Of a DNA stretch of 64,000 nucleotides, positions 48,001 to 60,065 are shown in pieces. The DNA is from Blastomyces gilchristii SLH14081. Taxonomy: Eukaryota > Ascomycota > Eurotiomycetes > Onygenales > Ajellomycetaceae. The DNA lies in assembly GCF_000003855.2 (NCBI RefSeq), contig NW_003101664.1:806878-870877 (forward strand), given 5' to 3'. How positions within the stretch are numbered: the first letter of the stretch is position 1; each line of letters begins with the position of its first letter. The position numbers and the translations under genes were made by a program. The notes under the pieces were generated by a model. That model was not told the DNA's origin and did not search any database. It worked only from the letters and a program-made list of their open reading frames with translations.

Positions 48001-50707
48001 GGAGATCCTCTTGAACCTTAGCTCGTAGTACCAGGGTGTCGAGTAGGCGAGGGCACGAGATGGCCCCGAGTAATTTGGGCTTGGAGGTGCAAAAATTCAG
48101 AGGACACCGTTAGTGGAGATTATAGCTCTCGTGATGTCAAGAAGCATTTCCCTGGCGGAACTGACCTACGCTTTCACGCGTGTAGATTGTGTTATTGATT
48201 GATTTTCCATTGTCGTTCCAGCCAGCCGTTGGTGGCTACGATTGTTTCACAGGAGCAGAAGATCGACGTTCAGGAAGTGGCTGCCCTGTCCTGCTAGCGA
48301 TGTGACTTGGTCTTGTTGTAAGCCTGTGTGATATGGCTGGTGGCCCTGAACAAGAAAATGAAAGCCAAAGACCTAATTATAGCGCAGGCCTCATCACACG
48401 CAGATAGGAGAAATCCAACGTCAACCAATACCCTTCACGGCCAGGTGTTAAAGCCAGCGAAATGGAAGCCCTCCACCAACAGAAATTATTCATTTGTTGA
48501 TGTTGTTGAGGCTCATTTACAATTGCTTAGCCTAGTGTATGGAGTAGACTAGTGGAAACTCAAAGCATCTGCTGACTAACGTTTAAAAAAAAGTTCCACG
48601 TGGAGAAACGAGGGGAAGAGAAGTGTGTGGGAATAATTCAACATATCATTATTTGGGAATCAATAACATGGGGACACAGCGTTTGGCAAACCCTCTGATA
48701 TCAAGGCTTTTCCGATTGTTCTGAGACAACCATGCAGCAGCAGTGTAGTAGTACACAGTATTGTAGTGTGCGAGAGTTGGTGGTTCCGCCGAATTCTCTC
48801 TGTAAGGGCTGTGCCATCCTTGCCTAGCAGCAACTGCATATCTCGTCCAGCCATTGTTCAATTGTTTCGTTGTCATACTACCTGGTCCACCAGCTCAGAC
48901 ATGTCCATTCTTTAGCTGATACCAAGTTCCACTTGGCTGTACTTCAACTTCAAACATGGTTGTTTGACAAGATAGCCTGCAGGCTGCATGGGTTGCACAT
49001 GGGTTGGTGTTGTCGACATTGCGGCTGGACCATCTCGGGCAAATATCCCACGATAGATTTGATAGCTCATTCTGCTGACTTGTGCCTAGGTACTCCGTAG
49101 TTTAGCTATGTTGTCTGGGAGGTTTAACTAAGGCACAGCCGAAAATTAGTCTCACCAAAATTCAGAGGTGTGGTTACCTCTCTTTTTCCCGCTTGCAAAC
49201 AGCAAAAATTCTGAAGCTCTCACTGGCCTCCAAGCCACGTTGTGTTTGACTACAACAACTCTGGCCGTGTCGGGTTGGCCATGGCAATGGCCCATTGAGG
49301 ATTGATGAGATGATGAAGAGATCGGTGCCGGGGAACAGCCGCCTCCGCCTCAATGCTTGGCATCAGGGTCGGAAATCCTCCACAGTTGTCCCGATGGCCG
49401 TTGGCATTCCGCTCTTCCTGGAGCAATCACCGCAATCACCACAAACAACCATGCAGCATCTGCGGATCTATGTCTGTCGTCGTGGGCGGATTAGTACTAA
49501 TTAAACAAGATCACTTTGACATAGAGACGGAGCTAACCATCCAGAGCCTTTTTTTCATCGCCTACTTTTGACAGAGCCAACTAGCGAGCTTCTGCAAGAG
49601 TGAACCTCACAACAACACAACAAATGACGTCGACGCTCCAACTCCCACCAAATTAGAGAAACGGCAACCAGTGAGGGTGAGAGTACCATCGAACCTGTGC
49701 AACCTCTGATCGGCAGGAAGTAATAAGAATTCATCACAGGAATTATAGCGTGGGCATGGGATCCGCTTGGCTCCTGGAACGAACCCCAGCCGCGGGAGCA
49801 GAATTGGCCAGGGGAGCAAATGCCATGGGTGGCTGTATGTGCATCGACTTACCAGATCTAGCATGCATGGAAATCATCCATGCTGTCTTTCCACCAGCTC
49901 GTGGCAGTCCCAACGACGGGTTTCAAGCCAGAGCGGGTGCTTCATGCACCAACCAGCCCCCAGGACACGCTGATGGATGGAGTCATCTGCAAAAAAGAAA
50001 ATTACATGTTACATCTGAACCTGCTACTCCAAAATACCAAGTTTGCAAGTCACTCTTTGTCCAGCATATTCCTAAAATAATAGGGCGGCAAAATTACCAT
50101 TACGCTTTTGTCCGAACTCCCTAAACTGAGCCTCCGTGAGGTCCCAGTTTGGAACCCACCAACTTAGCTTTTGCAGCCGAACCCGGGGCATTGATTAAAG
50201 ATTGAACCCGTCGAAGCCTGACTCTCCACAAAGTAAACCTTTATTTTTTGCTTTCCCTGTCTGGCCTAGGCTGACTGCATTTTGGCTTTACCGATAACAA
50301 AGGGGCGCCCGTCCTTGGGCATTCTGATTGATCGGATCAATCCTTGACCTGGCAATCAGGCGCTGCAATACGGTCCATTTTATTTTCTAAAAAAATTCAT
50401 TTTTTATTTTTGCTTTTTTTCTCTTTTTTTCGTTCTTCATTTCCATTTTGCCCTTATTTTCTTTTCGTGCCCCGGTTTGGTGATTCGAATCTGTTCTGTG
50501 TTTCTGGCTATGCCTACTTTTACCCGAACCTTTAATCTTCACTGCCTATTTCATCCGCAGTCGAGCGTGAAAGCACCCCCTTGCCCCATCCCTCTCGTAA
50601 CCCCACTCACCCGTTTTGCTCCAATTTACCTACTTTCGATTTACCGAAGCGTCTTGGCACTTTGCTTGAACTAAGGTAGCGCGTTCCTTTGCGTTAGCTG
50701 ACTGGGT

Positions 50708-50896
50708 ATGCACATCTCGTGTTGCGGTGCAAAAGGAAAAAGTTATATACTTCAATTTGCCCTCGGGGATCAGACCCAAGAAACGTTTTCCACGTTCCTG
50801 CTGATCATACTTCTTCTCGAACTTCTTGGTCGAAAATTATACGAAGTCATAATTTATATTTATTTCTTCCATCTTGTTACATTGCTTGTTGACTGA
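50708..50896 (+). promoter_or_regulatory. Possible upstream ORF (62 codons) before the Zn2Cys6 gene
   Basis: An ATG-initiated frame ends 75 nt before the regulator's start codon. It encodes a peptide with a hydrophobic, Leu/Ile-rich C-terminal half. If the leader extends this far, it could reduce translation of the main ORF. No transcript evidence exists here. Confidence 0.25.
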
Positions 50897-50971
50897 TCGT
50901 ATCACTTGAGTTTCAAGAAGTCCTCCCCCATACCCTTTCTCAACCCTCAGCATCAACTACTACTTTTAAAT

Positions 50972-52947
50972 ATGGCTGGACCTGGAGGTGGACCACCACG
51001 CAAGAGACATACGAAGTCTAGGAAGGGCTGCAAGACTTGTAAGAGACGACATATTCGATGCGATGAGACCAATCCTCAATGGCAAGTTTTCCTTCCGCAA
51101 CGGAAACGGAAGAATGCAGGATATAGAGCCAATAAACTAACACTATTTTGTGTAGTCGAAACTGTACAAAACATAATGTTCGTTGTGATTACATGGATAA
51201 TGTTATCCCTCAGGAGCAAGCGGTGGCTCCAAGGACAGGACCGGATCTTCTTATGTCTTCCCAGATTGATATCGAAATCGATGCCTGGCTGAAGACTGGA
51301 AACCCACCCTTCCCTGAACTACAACTTAGCTCTAGAGAATATTGGTTCAAGTTTTCGCGGACTGATTTGCGCCTTATTCACCACATCTCCGGACTTTCAA
51401 TTGACCTACATCGACGAGGCTATAGTAATTGCACAGTCTGGGCCCAGAAAATGCCCATGTGAGTTGAAGAAACATACTTTCATTTGACCAATGTCGTCCA
51501 TACTAACTTTCTGGAATTTCAGTTTTTTGGCCATTGCGTTGTCTACTGAATTTGTCATGAGTGCCATTCTTGCTCTCTCAGCTTCCCATCTGGCTTGGAT
51601 GACCCAGAACCCCGAAACCGAAAACCTTGCTTATCACCATCGGGGAGTAGCCCTAAAGGGTCTCCATGAAGCAATCGGTGCTTTCTCACGAGAAAATTCA
51701 GATGCCATTTTAGCAGCATCAATGCTTTTATCCTGGCAAGCTACGGAATGGCAAGTACTACCCTCCCTTGGTTGACGGACTGGACCACGGGGCTAAGTAG
51801 AATTTCTGTATAGGAGGAGTTGGGCCTCGCTTCAGCAGGGTGTCTCAACTGTAAGGAGTAGCCTTCCTCTGCTTTAGTTAGTGACATTCTGCTATTTGGT
51901 TGGATCTGACCACATCCATAGGTGCTTAACTCGATGCAGCCGTGGTGGAAGGAAGAGTCAGAATTGGCAAAATTTATGGATTCCCAGCGGGCCTTTCGAA
52001 GTGCGAGAACGCCGATAACACCAAGCTATCCTGGAGCGATGGGCCAGTTCCAAGACGAAGATCTTATGAGATTAGATCGTGTCGTGGGAAATTTAATTAA
52101 CATTCACCAGCGACTTTCCCACAATCAGGAACATTATCAGAAGGTTACTGATTTGTTGAACTTTGTTCAGCAATTGCGAACTGATATGCCTGTACAATCG
52201 CCGGATAGAGCTTTCGAACGACTTCAACCGTTGCGAACGTGGCTCTTCTGGCTTCCCCCAGCTATGCTTCGAGGCGGAGAAACAGATCTCGGTGCACTTG
52301 CTGTGCTCTCGCAATTTTTCGGAGTAGCATTAGCTCTAGAGCCCATTTTCCCTGAAATCGGAGGCTCTTACCTTGGCACTATGGCTGTCCTTCCAATCGA
52401 AGACATTAGAAGAATACTGCACGCTAGGAAAGCCTCTCAGCCTTTCGCTCCCGAAGTTCAGTTGGCTCTAGGCTTAATGGAGCTGCCCTGCGAGATTGTT
52501 GCGGAATATCGGAGCCGTCTCCATTGGTCGCCGAGAAATTCTTTCGATGCCTACTCTCCTGGGTCTCACAGTCCATATCATGCTCTACCGAATCTTCATC
52601 TTGCATCCACCTCTCCATCGACAGGCTCCGGCTACTCAGCTTATACTACATCGCCACTCCACTCGCCCCTTACTCCTGCGATCGTTGCTTCTCCATACCA
52701 GATGCCAGCAATTATCACCTCCCGACGGCAATCTCAGGTTTACACAACGTCGCCAACGCTACATCCGCACCACACGGATGATCGGGTTGGGGGTGACTAC
52801 AAGCACAATCCACAAACTCACTCGCCTATCTTCAATCCTGCTTACTTGGGAAATTTAATACATGGATCACCGGTCATGGGGACAGACTTTCATGAGTCTC
52901 CCACACTCAGCGTGTCAGGAGGGTTGGTCATTCCCGATCTTTGCTGA
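50972..52947 (+). CDS. Zn2Cys6 transcription factor, Upc2-like DNA-binding domain
   Basis: Five exons (50972-51081, 51156-51458, 51523-51750, 51814-51850, 51922-52947) encode 567 aa. The zinc cluster is complete, C20-X2-C23-X6-C30-X6-C37-X2-C40-X6-C47, within GCKTCKRRHIRCDE, which resembles Upc2/Ecm22-type sterol regulators. A conserved regulatory domain follows (about 60-330), including DLRLIHHISGL and LSWQATEWRSWASLQQG. The tail is Ser/Thr/Pro/His-rich and low in complexity. Introns 1 and 3 start with GC (AATG|GCAAGT in both cases). They are accepted because only they restore the third zinc Cys codon and the WRSWASLQQG reading, and the GT alternatives give wrong frames or stops. All introns have branch-like CTAA(C/G) or CTGAC sites. 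Direct targets cannot be inferred. Confidence 0.92.
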
Positions 52948-54704
52948 ACTTGATCCATGCATCCATCTTGCACACGGTCCATCTATCCCTGCATTCCACT
53001 CACAACACCAATCCCCAGAGCTAAGAATCACCTATAAACACGTTTATATACACAAAATCATGGCAGAATTATGCGGCTGAGTCTTTTTTTTAATTTCCAT
53101 TTTATGGAAATCCAGGGACCCATCTGCATCACGCCGTGGCTCTTTCGCGAAGCCTTACTAGCGCCCTTTCTACACTTATTTAACTCCCGACATCCCGAAA
53201 TTCCTTCTCTTCGCCCCCATTCGTCGGTTTACGAAATGATAAGAGTCTGCGTCTTGGTGGATTTAACTTTCGATTGTTGGTAAGGATTGATGGACTGTTT
53301 TCCACATATGACGACCATATAGACGGACTTAACGAATGGGGTTCTTTTTTGTTCTTTACTCTAAATCTCTTTTTGAGACATTTTATTTGATGTAGGACAT
53401 CTCTATTCTCATACCCGTTTGTTACGGTGACTTTTATTGAAAGTGGAAAAGTAGCAACACAGAACCCAACGACTGGATTCCTTCCTTTCCTTTTCTATCA
53501 AATTATTCTTATACCTTTCTATTCAATTTGGGGCTTCTTACATGAACGTATACAAATTCCCCTTTTTTTCTTGTCCATTCACATCTCTCTGATCGTCTAG
53601 TGGATATTTTTGTGAATTGTTTTATTCCTTTTTCATATTTGTTGGCATAATCTTCAACGAAATGAACAATAATCACATTGAAAGAACAAGTGGACACTCA
53701 CTCCCGGCCCTTTACGCATAAAGCTCTTCGCCTACCACTCAGCTTTTAGATATTTTGGGGATACATGTCCCACGCTATGGTTCCTCATCTTCACGTTTGT
53801 ATCTGAGGCTAGATCGCTTCGTTACGAGATAGCGGCCGACCTGGAATCTTGTCATTCCTCTGTATTAGTTTGGGGGGAAGCGGTTTTGTAAAGATAACTA
53901 GGCGTAAAATTTGCAATGCACAGCCGTTCCTGAAACAAAATTTTTAGTTTGCCATAAAATAGCACAAAAACCCTTTTAATTTTTCTCAAGTTTCACGTTG
54001 TAGATCAATCCGCAGCAAGGAATGTTCTGGCGTTTGGATGGCTTCCCTTGCTAGGTGAACGAATCACATCAAACCACGGGGAATTTCCCATTGGTGAATG
54101 GCACGAATGCTCTCATTTGTTGCATGCAGGGCTGTATCCCTGACCTTGTTCAAACATTGCCTCGGGAGCGTTTCGAAATTTCAGGGTTTGAGGTTGTCTG
54201 CTTTGCAGGCACAAACCAAATAGCCTTAGCGTTGCCGGGGGAACAGGGACGGTGGGGGAGCTAATTTGTTTATGACCCAACTAGGTTGCCATCCAGTTGC
54301 AGATGCATTCTCTTCTGACTCTTCTTTCTCAGAAAATTCCTTGGAGGGAAAAAGAAACGAAGGTTGGATCCAAGGAGTCAGGAAGGAACAGCACCATAGT
54401 TACCTATTGTGGCTGTGTTAGCTTACCCGCACAAGCTCAGTTTGTGGGGAACGAGCGACACCGATTCTGACACCTGCCGTCAAAATCGAGATATTGCTAG
54501 GATTGGAATAGGGCTAGTGGAGATCTGCTGTGGTCTTTGCCCAGAACCAACGACAGGAAGTGTAGTTCTCGTCGATGCAGAGTTGTAGAATTAGGAGATT
54601 GAAGAAATAGAAATCAAGCTCAGCCTCCTTTGATATTGACGTGCGGAGGAAATGGTGGCCTGGAAACCTGAAAAGCGACCGCAATTGTGAGGTTCAGAAG
54701 GCAA

Positions 54705-54775
54705 CTAACCGTGCCAAACGCGACTCACTACGGAGTACCATTAGTAGAGAGAGTGAGTGCGCTTGGCACGGTTAG
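54705..54775. repeat. Inverted repeat with TACGGAGTA at the loop
   Basis: The left arm at 54705-54729 and the right arm at 54752-54775 pair. CTAACCGTGCCAA is perfectly complementary to TTGGCACGGTTAG, and ACTCACT to AGTGAGT. The loop of about 22 nt begins with the TACGGAGTA motif. Further out, GCGACCGC (54675) and GCGGTCG (54775) could extend the stem. Confidence 0.8.
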
Positions 54776-55321
54776 CGGTCGAATTTTGTCGCGAAAAGAA
54801 GCTCAGGAACTTGAACCGAGGAACCGACCGCGCTAGTAAACTTTGATTTCGTTTAAGTTGCACCAGGGTTTCTATTTTTGGAGCAAGGCAGACTGCGTCT
54901 CCCACTAACCGCTTTTGGTACCACCCTATTCGTCAACGACATGTCCAGATTCCTCCTCCCTTTGCATCGTTGCTCCAAACATGAGAACAACCTATGATGA
55001 AATTGAGAGCTGTGTGGGGCTGTGGGCCGTGCATTGCTCTCGATACCCACTCTGCAATTAAGCATTTTTTGCAACATGCAGATCCATTTATCGAAATGCC
55101 GGCTTTGGGGCTGTGTGAGCATCAGTTGGCAGCAAGCATTGCGAGCCTGTGCTAGGTCATATAGCTGCTTTTGGCAAGCACCTGTTCTTTCTCGGCCGTA
55201 CTGGTTTCTTGTCACATGCCGACATTGCCTCTACGGACCCCTGTTTGGAGAGTAATTGCTCGGTGTGGCTCCGGGTGTACTTCGTAATGAGTGCTGAAAG
55301 GAGCAAGGATGGGTCACATTC

Positions 55322-55351
55322 GCAGGCATCGCGAGAGCAGGCATCGCGAGA
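55322..55351. repeat. Two tandem copies of a 15-nt unit
   Basis: GCAGGCATCGCGAGA is repeated exactly twice. It lies in non-coding DNA and has no evident function. Confidence 0.9.
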
Positions 55352-58139
55352 ATTGCAGGCGAGACCACGGTAAGGCGGAATAACACGTTTCCAGAATGAA
55401 ATTATTGTCGTCTTGAGAATGAAGTCCTGCCGTCCAATTGGGTGATATTAGGCGAGACGACGAGAGAAGAAATGTGAGATTGACCAGTCCATTTTATTTT
55501 GGAACCGGATGCGCGCCGGCCAAGTTGAATTTTGCAAGATAGAGCTAACTCGGTGGATCTTTACGAGACTTGCCCCTTTTCACATTGTCGCCGAACACCG
55601 ATGATACAAGCGTGGCCTTCTATCACTCGTCCTCCTGATGGTCGAACCGTCAGGACCGAATTCTGTGGATTCTGTTAAACCCATCCGAGAACTTAGCATC
55701 CGAGATATTATAGTGCTTGGATGATCACAATAGCGGCCTGCGATCAGCAGCCGCTTCATTATTGACAGCATGACTTTGTCAATAGCAGCTGGCGCTTCAG
55801 TGCTGGTCTGTTGCTTCCCCTGTCTTGTCTGCTACATCCTGCAACTAGAGACCTGTATTCAAGAACGTTTCTGGAGGGAAAACCCAAATGAGAGCCTTGA
55901 GCGCCCTCCACGCCGATCCTCCAGCGGTCTTCAACCTAGTTTTGCTGCCTGTTTGCGGCGACCGCCCTTCTCCTTAGCCACTTCTGGGTTTTTGCTCTCC
56001 AGAATCAACGGAACGGGGATTGATCTGATGGTCTGGATTCAGCTCACTGGTGCTGTGTCGAAGATGCACCCTTTGCTTGCGTCTAAAATCTTCCACAGTT
56101 CTGTCCCACACCAGCTGTGACCTTCCAGATTGATCGGAACACACATTCAACGTAATCTTTTGTTTCTTCACCTCAGAGTTTTCCAACGGGCCACTATTCT
56201 AGTTTTTGGGATGAGATAGACTGCCTCTAGCAGAGTGCAAGGTGCTTCTTGGGCTGCAATATTTCCTGCAGATGCTTCTGGAAATACTGGATCATTTAAA
56301 ATCAATTGTAAGGATATGGCTAACCTTAGTCTGAAATTCATGTTTTCTATCTGTCGTTTATCCAACATTGTCCCGTTTACGGGGAATAGCAAGCGGAGCT
56401 TGAGTGACCAGGTGTCATTACTTGATAGTCTTTATCGTTTTCAGCTGTCCAAAGATCGTGTTGGCCCTGCCATTAGCAAGAGACACTACGCTTGACTTCA
56501 TGAATTAGAAAATGAACCAAGTTTTCTCTTACATTTCTAAATTGTTTATCAACCCGTCACAAAAGCAACGAGTCAATTGGTGCGGGGAGCTTGCACAACC
56601 TCAGTGGCAATGAGAACATTCATTTTCACAGCATGAAAGGTTAATTACCACCATTTTAGCTGCCTTCTTTTTCCTAGGCTAATGTATACGACCACAGGAA
56701 GCGAAGCAAGGCGAGAAGTTCGTCCTGGGCTAAATAGATCCCGGGCTTCCCCTGAGCGATACGCCGGCTGGGAAATTCCCTTTTGTTAGTTTCTCTTTGC
56801 ATCTTAGGGACCTGATGTGGGATATTTCCCATCCGGGACAAATTGAGAGGATCTCTCGGTCCAACATGCGGCGCTACAACGGAAGACTGGGCTCTGCTTT
56901 CCATTGTTGACTGAAACTTGAATTCTGTTTCTTTTGCATTGTCATTTTGCCCACTCTCCCTTTTTGTGCAAAAACTGTTCCTATGTTCAGCTCTGAGATG
57001 CTTCGCACATATGATATCTCTTGCTATATCTTCCACTGCATATTGGGCCGGCATACTTCTCTTAAAATTGGACAGACATGTCCCTCAGTGCAAGCTTCTG
57101 TTGAAGAGTTCTCTGTTGAATGCACAGAGAACCCGTACTGTATCTGATAACAGTATGATTGTATAAACTTCGCCTCTGCGGTTACACGCTGACTATACTT
57201 CACTTTGTTTACTTGAATTTATCGATTCTGCCGTGCGGCTGCTGGCTAAATACATATCAGGTCCCTGCTATTCTCTCCGATATTGCTCTCCTGGCCTACC
57301 CAGGCCAGAATTGATTCTCGAAATGCGATTTCTCACAATCTGAGTAGTTGCAATATATCGTTATGCTGCCTTGCTGTGGGCCCCCGTGGGCCTTTCAAGC
57401 GGACTATCTGGTAGGGCGGCCAATATGAGTTACCAGAGGACACGCTCTGCAGTGCATACGTACTGATTGATACAGGCTCATAACCTGATAATCAGAGCTC
57501 TCTTCATATTTCGAGAAAATGAATCATGATGACGCCGTAATTCCATACTAACTGGCCAAGCATGTTTTGGTTATTGTTGTAAATCAGATATTCACCTGCT
57601 TGCCAGCAGAGCTTTCAAGACTTCACTCTTTGATAGCTCCATGAAAGTTGTTCAAGCTTCCATTTATACGTTGACATGTTAGCTCTTTCGCCATTTCATT
57701 ATTCCAACGACCGCCTGTCTAGTGCCCTAATCCAAAATCCATGACGACGCAGAGGCATTCCCCACGCCATCTAGCACGGCATAAATAGCATTTGTCATTC
57801 TCCAATGTTGACCGCTCTTGCTTTAAGTTCAGCTCCTGTTAGAGAACTCTTGTAAACTTATCTCAATCTTTTTTTATATTCCTGCTCATAGTGATGGAAG
57901 TTGGGAAGGAAGAGGATTTGACACGCTAAACCACAAATAGCAAGTTTGCATCGGCCACAAACAGGCCTTTGACATCATGAGAAAGAAATAACAGCGCTGC
58001 GACAACTTCCAAACAAGGGCCAAAGATACATAATTTGACTTAGATTATTTGCCAGGACGTACGGGAAATTGCAGAGAATTAGGAAAGAAATCTATCAAGA
58101 GGAAGAACTATCCGTTAGTAAAGGAAACCCAACGGAATC

Positions 58140-59340
58140 ATGACAGACGCCGGAGGTTGGAGTACTATCGAATCAGACGAGGTCTGTCGCTTTCCCTCCA
58201 CTCATCTTCCACAATTGCCGCGATCAAGAATGTCCGGCTCCCTCTATTAATTAGTGTTCAAGCTTCCCATGCCATTTGGCTGACCGTGTCCATTGCTGAG
58301 CGCAGGGCGTTTTCACTTCATTGATTGAAAATCTTGGCGTCAAAGACGTCCAGTTCGAAGAGCTTATATCTCTCGACGCAGACACAATCAGGTCATTAAG
58401 GTATAGAACTCACCCCTGCCCACCTATATTATCTCCATCCGTTTGGCCTGCACAAGTAACCCACTGACCCACTGCTCGCCTCAAATCACACAGTCCCGTA
58501 TATGGAGTAATTTTCCTCTTCAAATGGGCCGGCGGCCAGTCGCGCGACTCCGCTGCTCCACAGGATGGCACCTACGACCGCGCCGCAACCGATAATGGGC
58601 TCTTCTTCGCCGCCCAAACGATCCAGAACGCCTGCGGCACGCAAGCCGTCCTCTCCGTAATCCTCAACCAAGATTCCCTCGCCTCCCAATCCTCACAAGC
58701 AGGCATCGACATCGGGCCCGAACTCCGCGACTTCAAGGACTTCACAACAGGTTTCCCGCCAGACCTACGCGGCGAGGCACTAAGTAATTCCGCGCGGATT
58801 AGAGCCTCGCATAATGCCTTTGCGCGCGCGTCGCCGTTCGTCGATGAAACGTCCCGCCCGCCTGTTTCTGAAGAGGACGCGGAGCTCTATCATTTCATCG
58901 CCTACACGCCGTTCAACGGCGTTTTATATGAGTTGGATGGGCTACAGCCGTTTCCAATTAGCCACGGCAGTTGCGATGAATCGTCATTTCCGGAAAAGGT
59001 TATTGAAGTGTTGCAGAGGAGGATTGCGAGGTACCCGGAGGGAGAAATTCGATTTAATCTGATGGCGGTGGTGAGGGATTTGAGAGTGAGGGCGCTCGAG
59101 ATCGGGGATGTAGAGATGTTGGATAGGGAGAGGAGGAAGAGAAGGGCGTGGGAATGGGAGAATGCATTGCGGAGGTGCAATTTTGTTGGGTTCATTGGGG
59201 AGGTGGCTAAGGGGGTTGTTGGGATGAAGGTTAAAGAGGGCGAGGAGAGTTACAACAAGTGGATAGAAGGCGCGAGGAAGGAGACGCAGCGGAGATTAGA
59301 AATGAGGAGAGGAAGAGGTGGTGGGGGTGATTTGGACTAG
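58140..59340 (+). CDS. uch2: UCH37-type ubiquitin C-terminal hydrolase
   Basis: Three exons (58140-58181, 58306-58400, 58494-59340) encode 327 aa, matching UCH37/UCHL5 (about 329 aa). The peptidase C12 active site is intact: Gln87, Cys93 in QNACGTQ, His179 in LYHFIAYTPFNG and Asp194 in YELDGL. The N-terminal WSTIESDE-GVFTSLIENLGV segment is typical. The C-terminal helical extension (about 240-320, Arg/Glu-rich with WEWENALRRCNFVGF) corresponds to the domain that docks on Rpn13 at the 26S proteasome. Known role: trimming ubiquitin chains at the proteasome. The codon usage of the exon 3 middle is strongly G/C-ending. It is convergent with choline kinase. Confidence 0.94.
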
Positions 59341-60065
59341 GCAGTTGAGGAAAATTTAGGCATGATTTGACGGAATTGGCAGCTTTGGGATAGAATTTTG
59401 TTCTGTTATGGTCATACCCAGAACTTAACTTACCTTGCATGAAGTTTAACGCCTTTGGTTGTGTACCTAGCAGAAGTCGTTTCCTTGGGTATCTTCATAA
59501 TTCCCGCGCGTAGAAATCTATCAAAGGTGGAATATATTCTTGCGATTGAATAATAATGTCGACCTGCCAAAACGACTAAAAGTCAAATTCAACTGCTAAC
59601 CCCGGCCCTCGCCAAAAATCAAAGTTCCATATCACAGAAAAGGGGGTCAGAAAGCATAATCTTTCTAAGGCACCCAATTTAGATGTGAGGGATATTAGAG
59701 AAAAATTAATAGACGTAAAGGTAGGTATAGTAGCACCCTCTAGGAATAGTAAATGGAAGACTCGAGCAATTGTAAGAAAATGAAACTGAAAATGCAATGT
59801 AACTAACCAAAGTTTCCTTCGGTCATTAATGCAATTTTTACGAGGTGAACGGATGGGAAAAGATAGAGAAAAAGAAACAGGTAAAATGGAATTGCACAGC
59901 TATCCTAAAAGAAGAAACTTTAAAGCAAAAAAAAAGGGGGCGTTCTCGGGCATGTAGGTGTATCTACAGGGCAGGGCATACTCACAGCCATACTGAACTA
60001 CCACTTGCCCCGACCAACGACCAACTTATCGATCCTTTCCCTCACATGTGTGTTGCATGTTACTC
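59341..60065. other. Convergent 3' spacer
   Basis: The 3' ends of the UCH37 (+) and choline kinase (-) genes meet here. It contains A-rich runs near 59865-59940. No gene is seen. Confidence 0.6.

Larger units (their letters stand above)
41625..50971. other. Gene-poor region upstream of the Zn2Cys6 regulator
   Basis: About 9.3 kb without a gene I can support. It contains homopolymers (T23 at 42215, C10 at 42487, T18 at 43664), an inverted repeat at 42029-42090, and TACGGAGTA motifs at 44116 and 49091. A GC-richer patch at 47010-47690 is protein-like in several frames. The last 600 nt are pyrimidine-rich and probably form the regulator's promoter and leader. Frames at 42550-42924, 43037-43276 and 44440-44679 are open but unrecognised. 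Confidence 0.5.
52948..58139. other. Gene-poor region downstream of the regulator
   Basis: No gene is supported over 5.2 kb. The first few hundred bases are probably 3' UTR. Visible structure: a strong inverted repeat at 54705-54775 with a TACGGAGTA motif in its loop, and a 15-nt tandem duplication at 55322-55351. Open frames of 60-130 codons on both strands lack recognisable domains. The last few hundred bases should include the UCH37 promoter. Confidence 0.5.

Noticed and set aside
53300..53330. 5S rRNA-like ACGACCATA string
   Set aside because: The similarity stops after nine bases. The following sequence does not match the conserved 5S internal control region.
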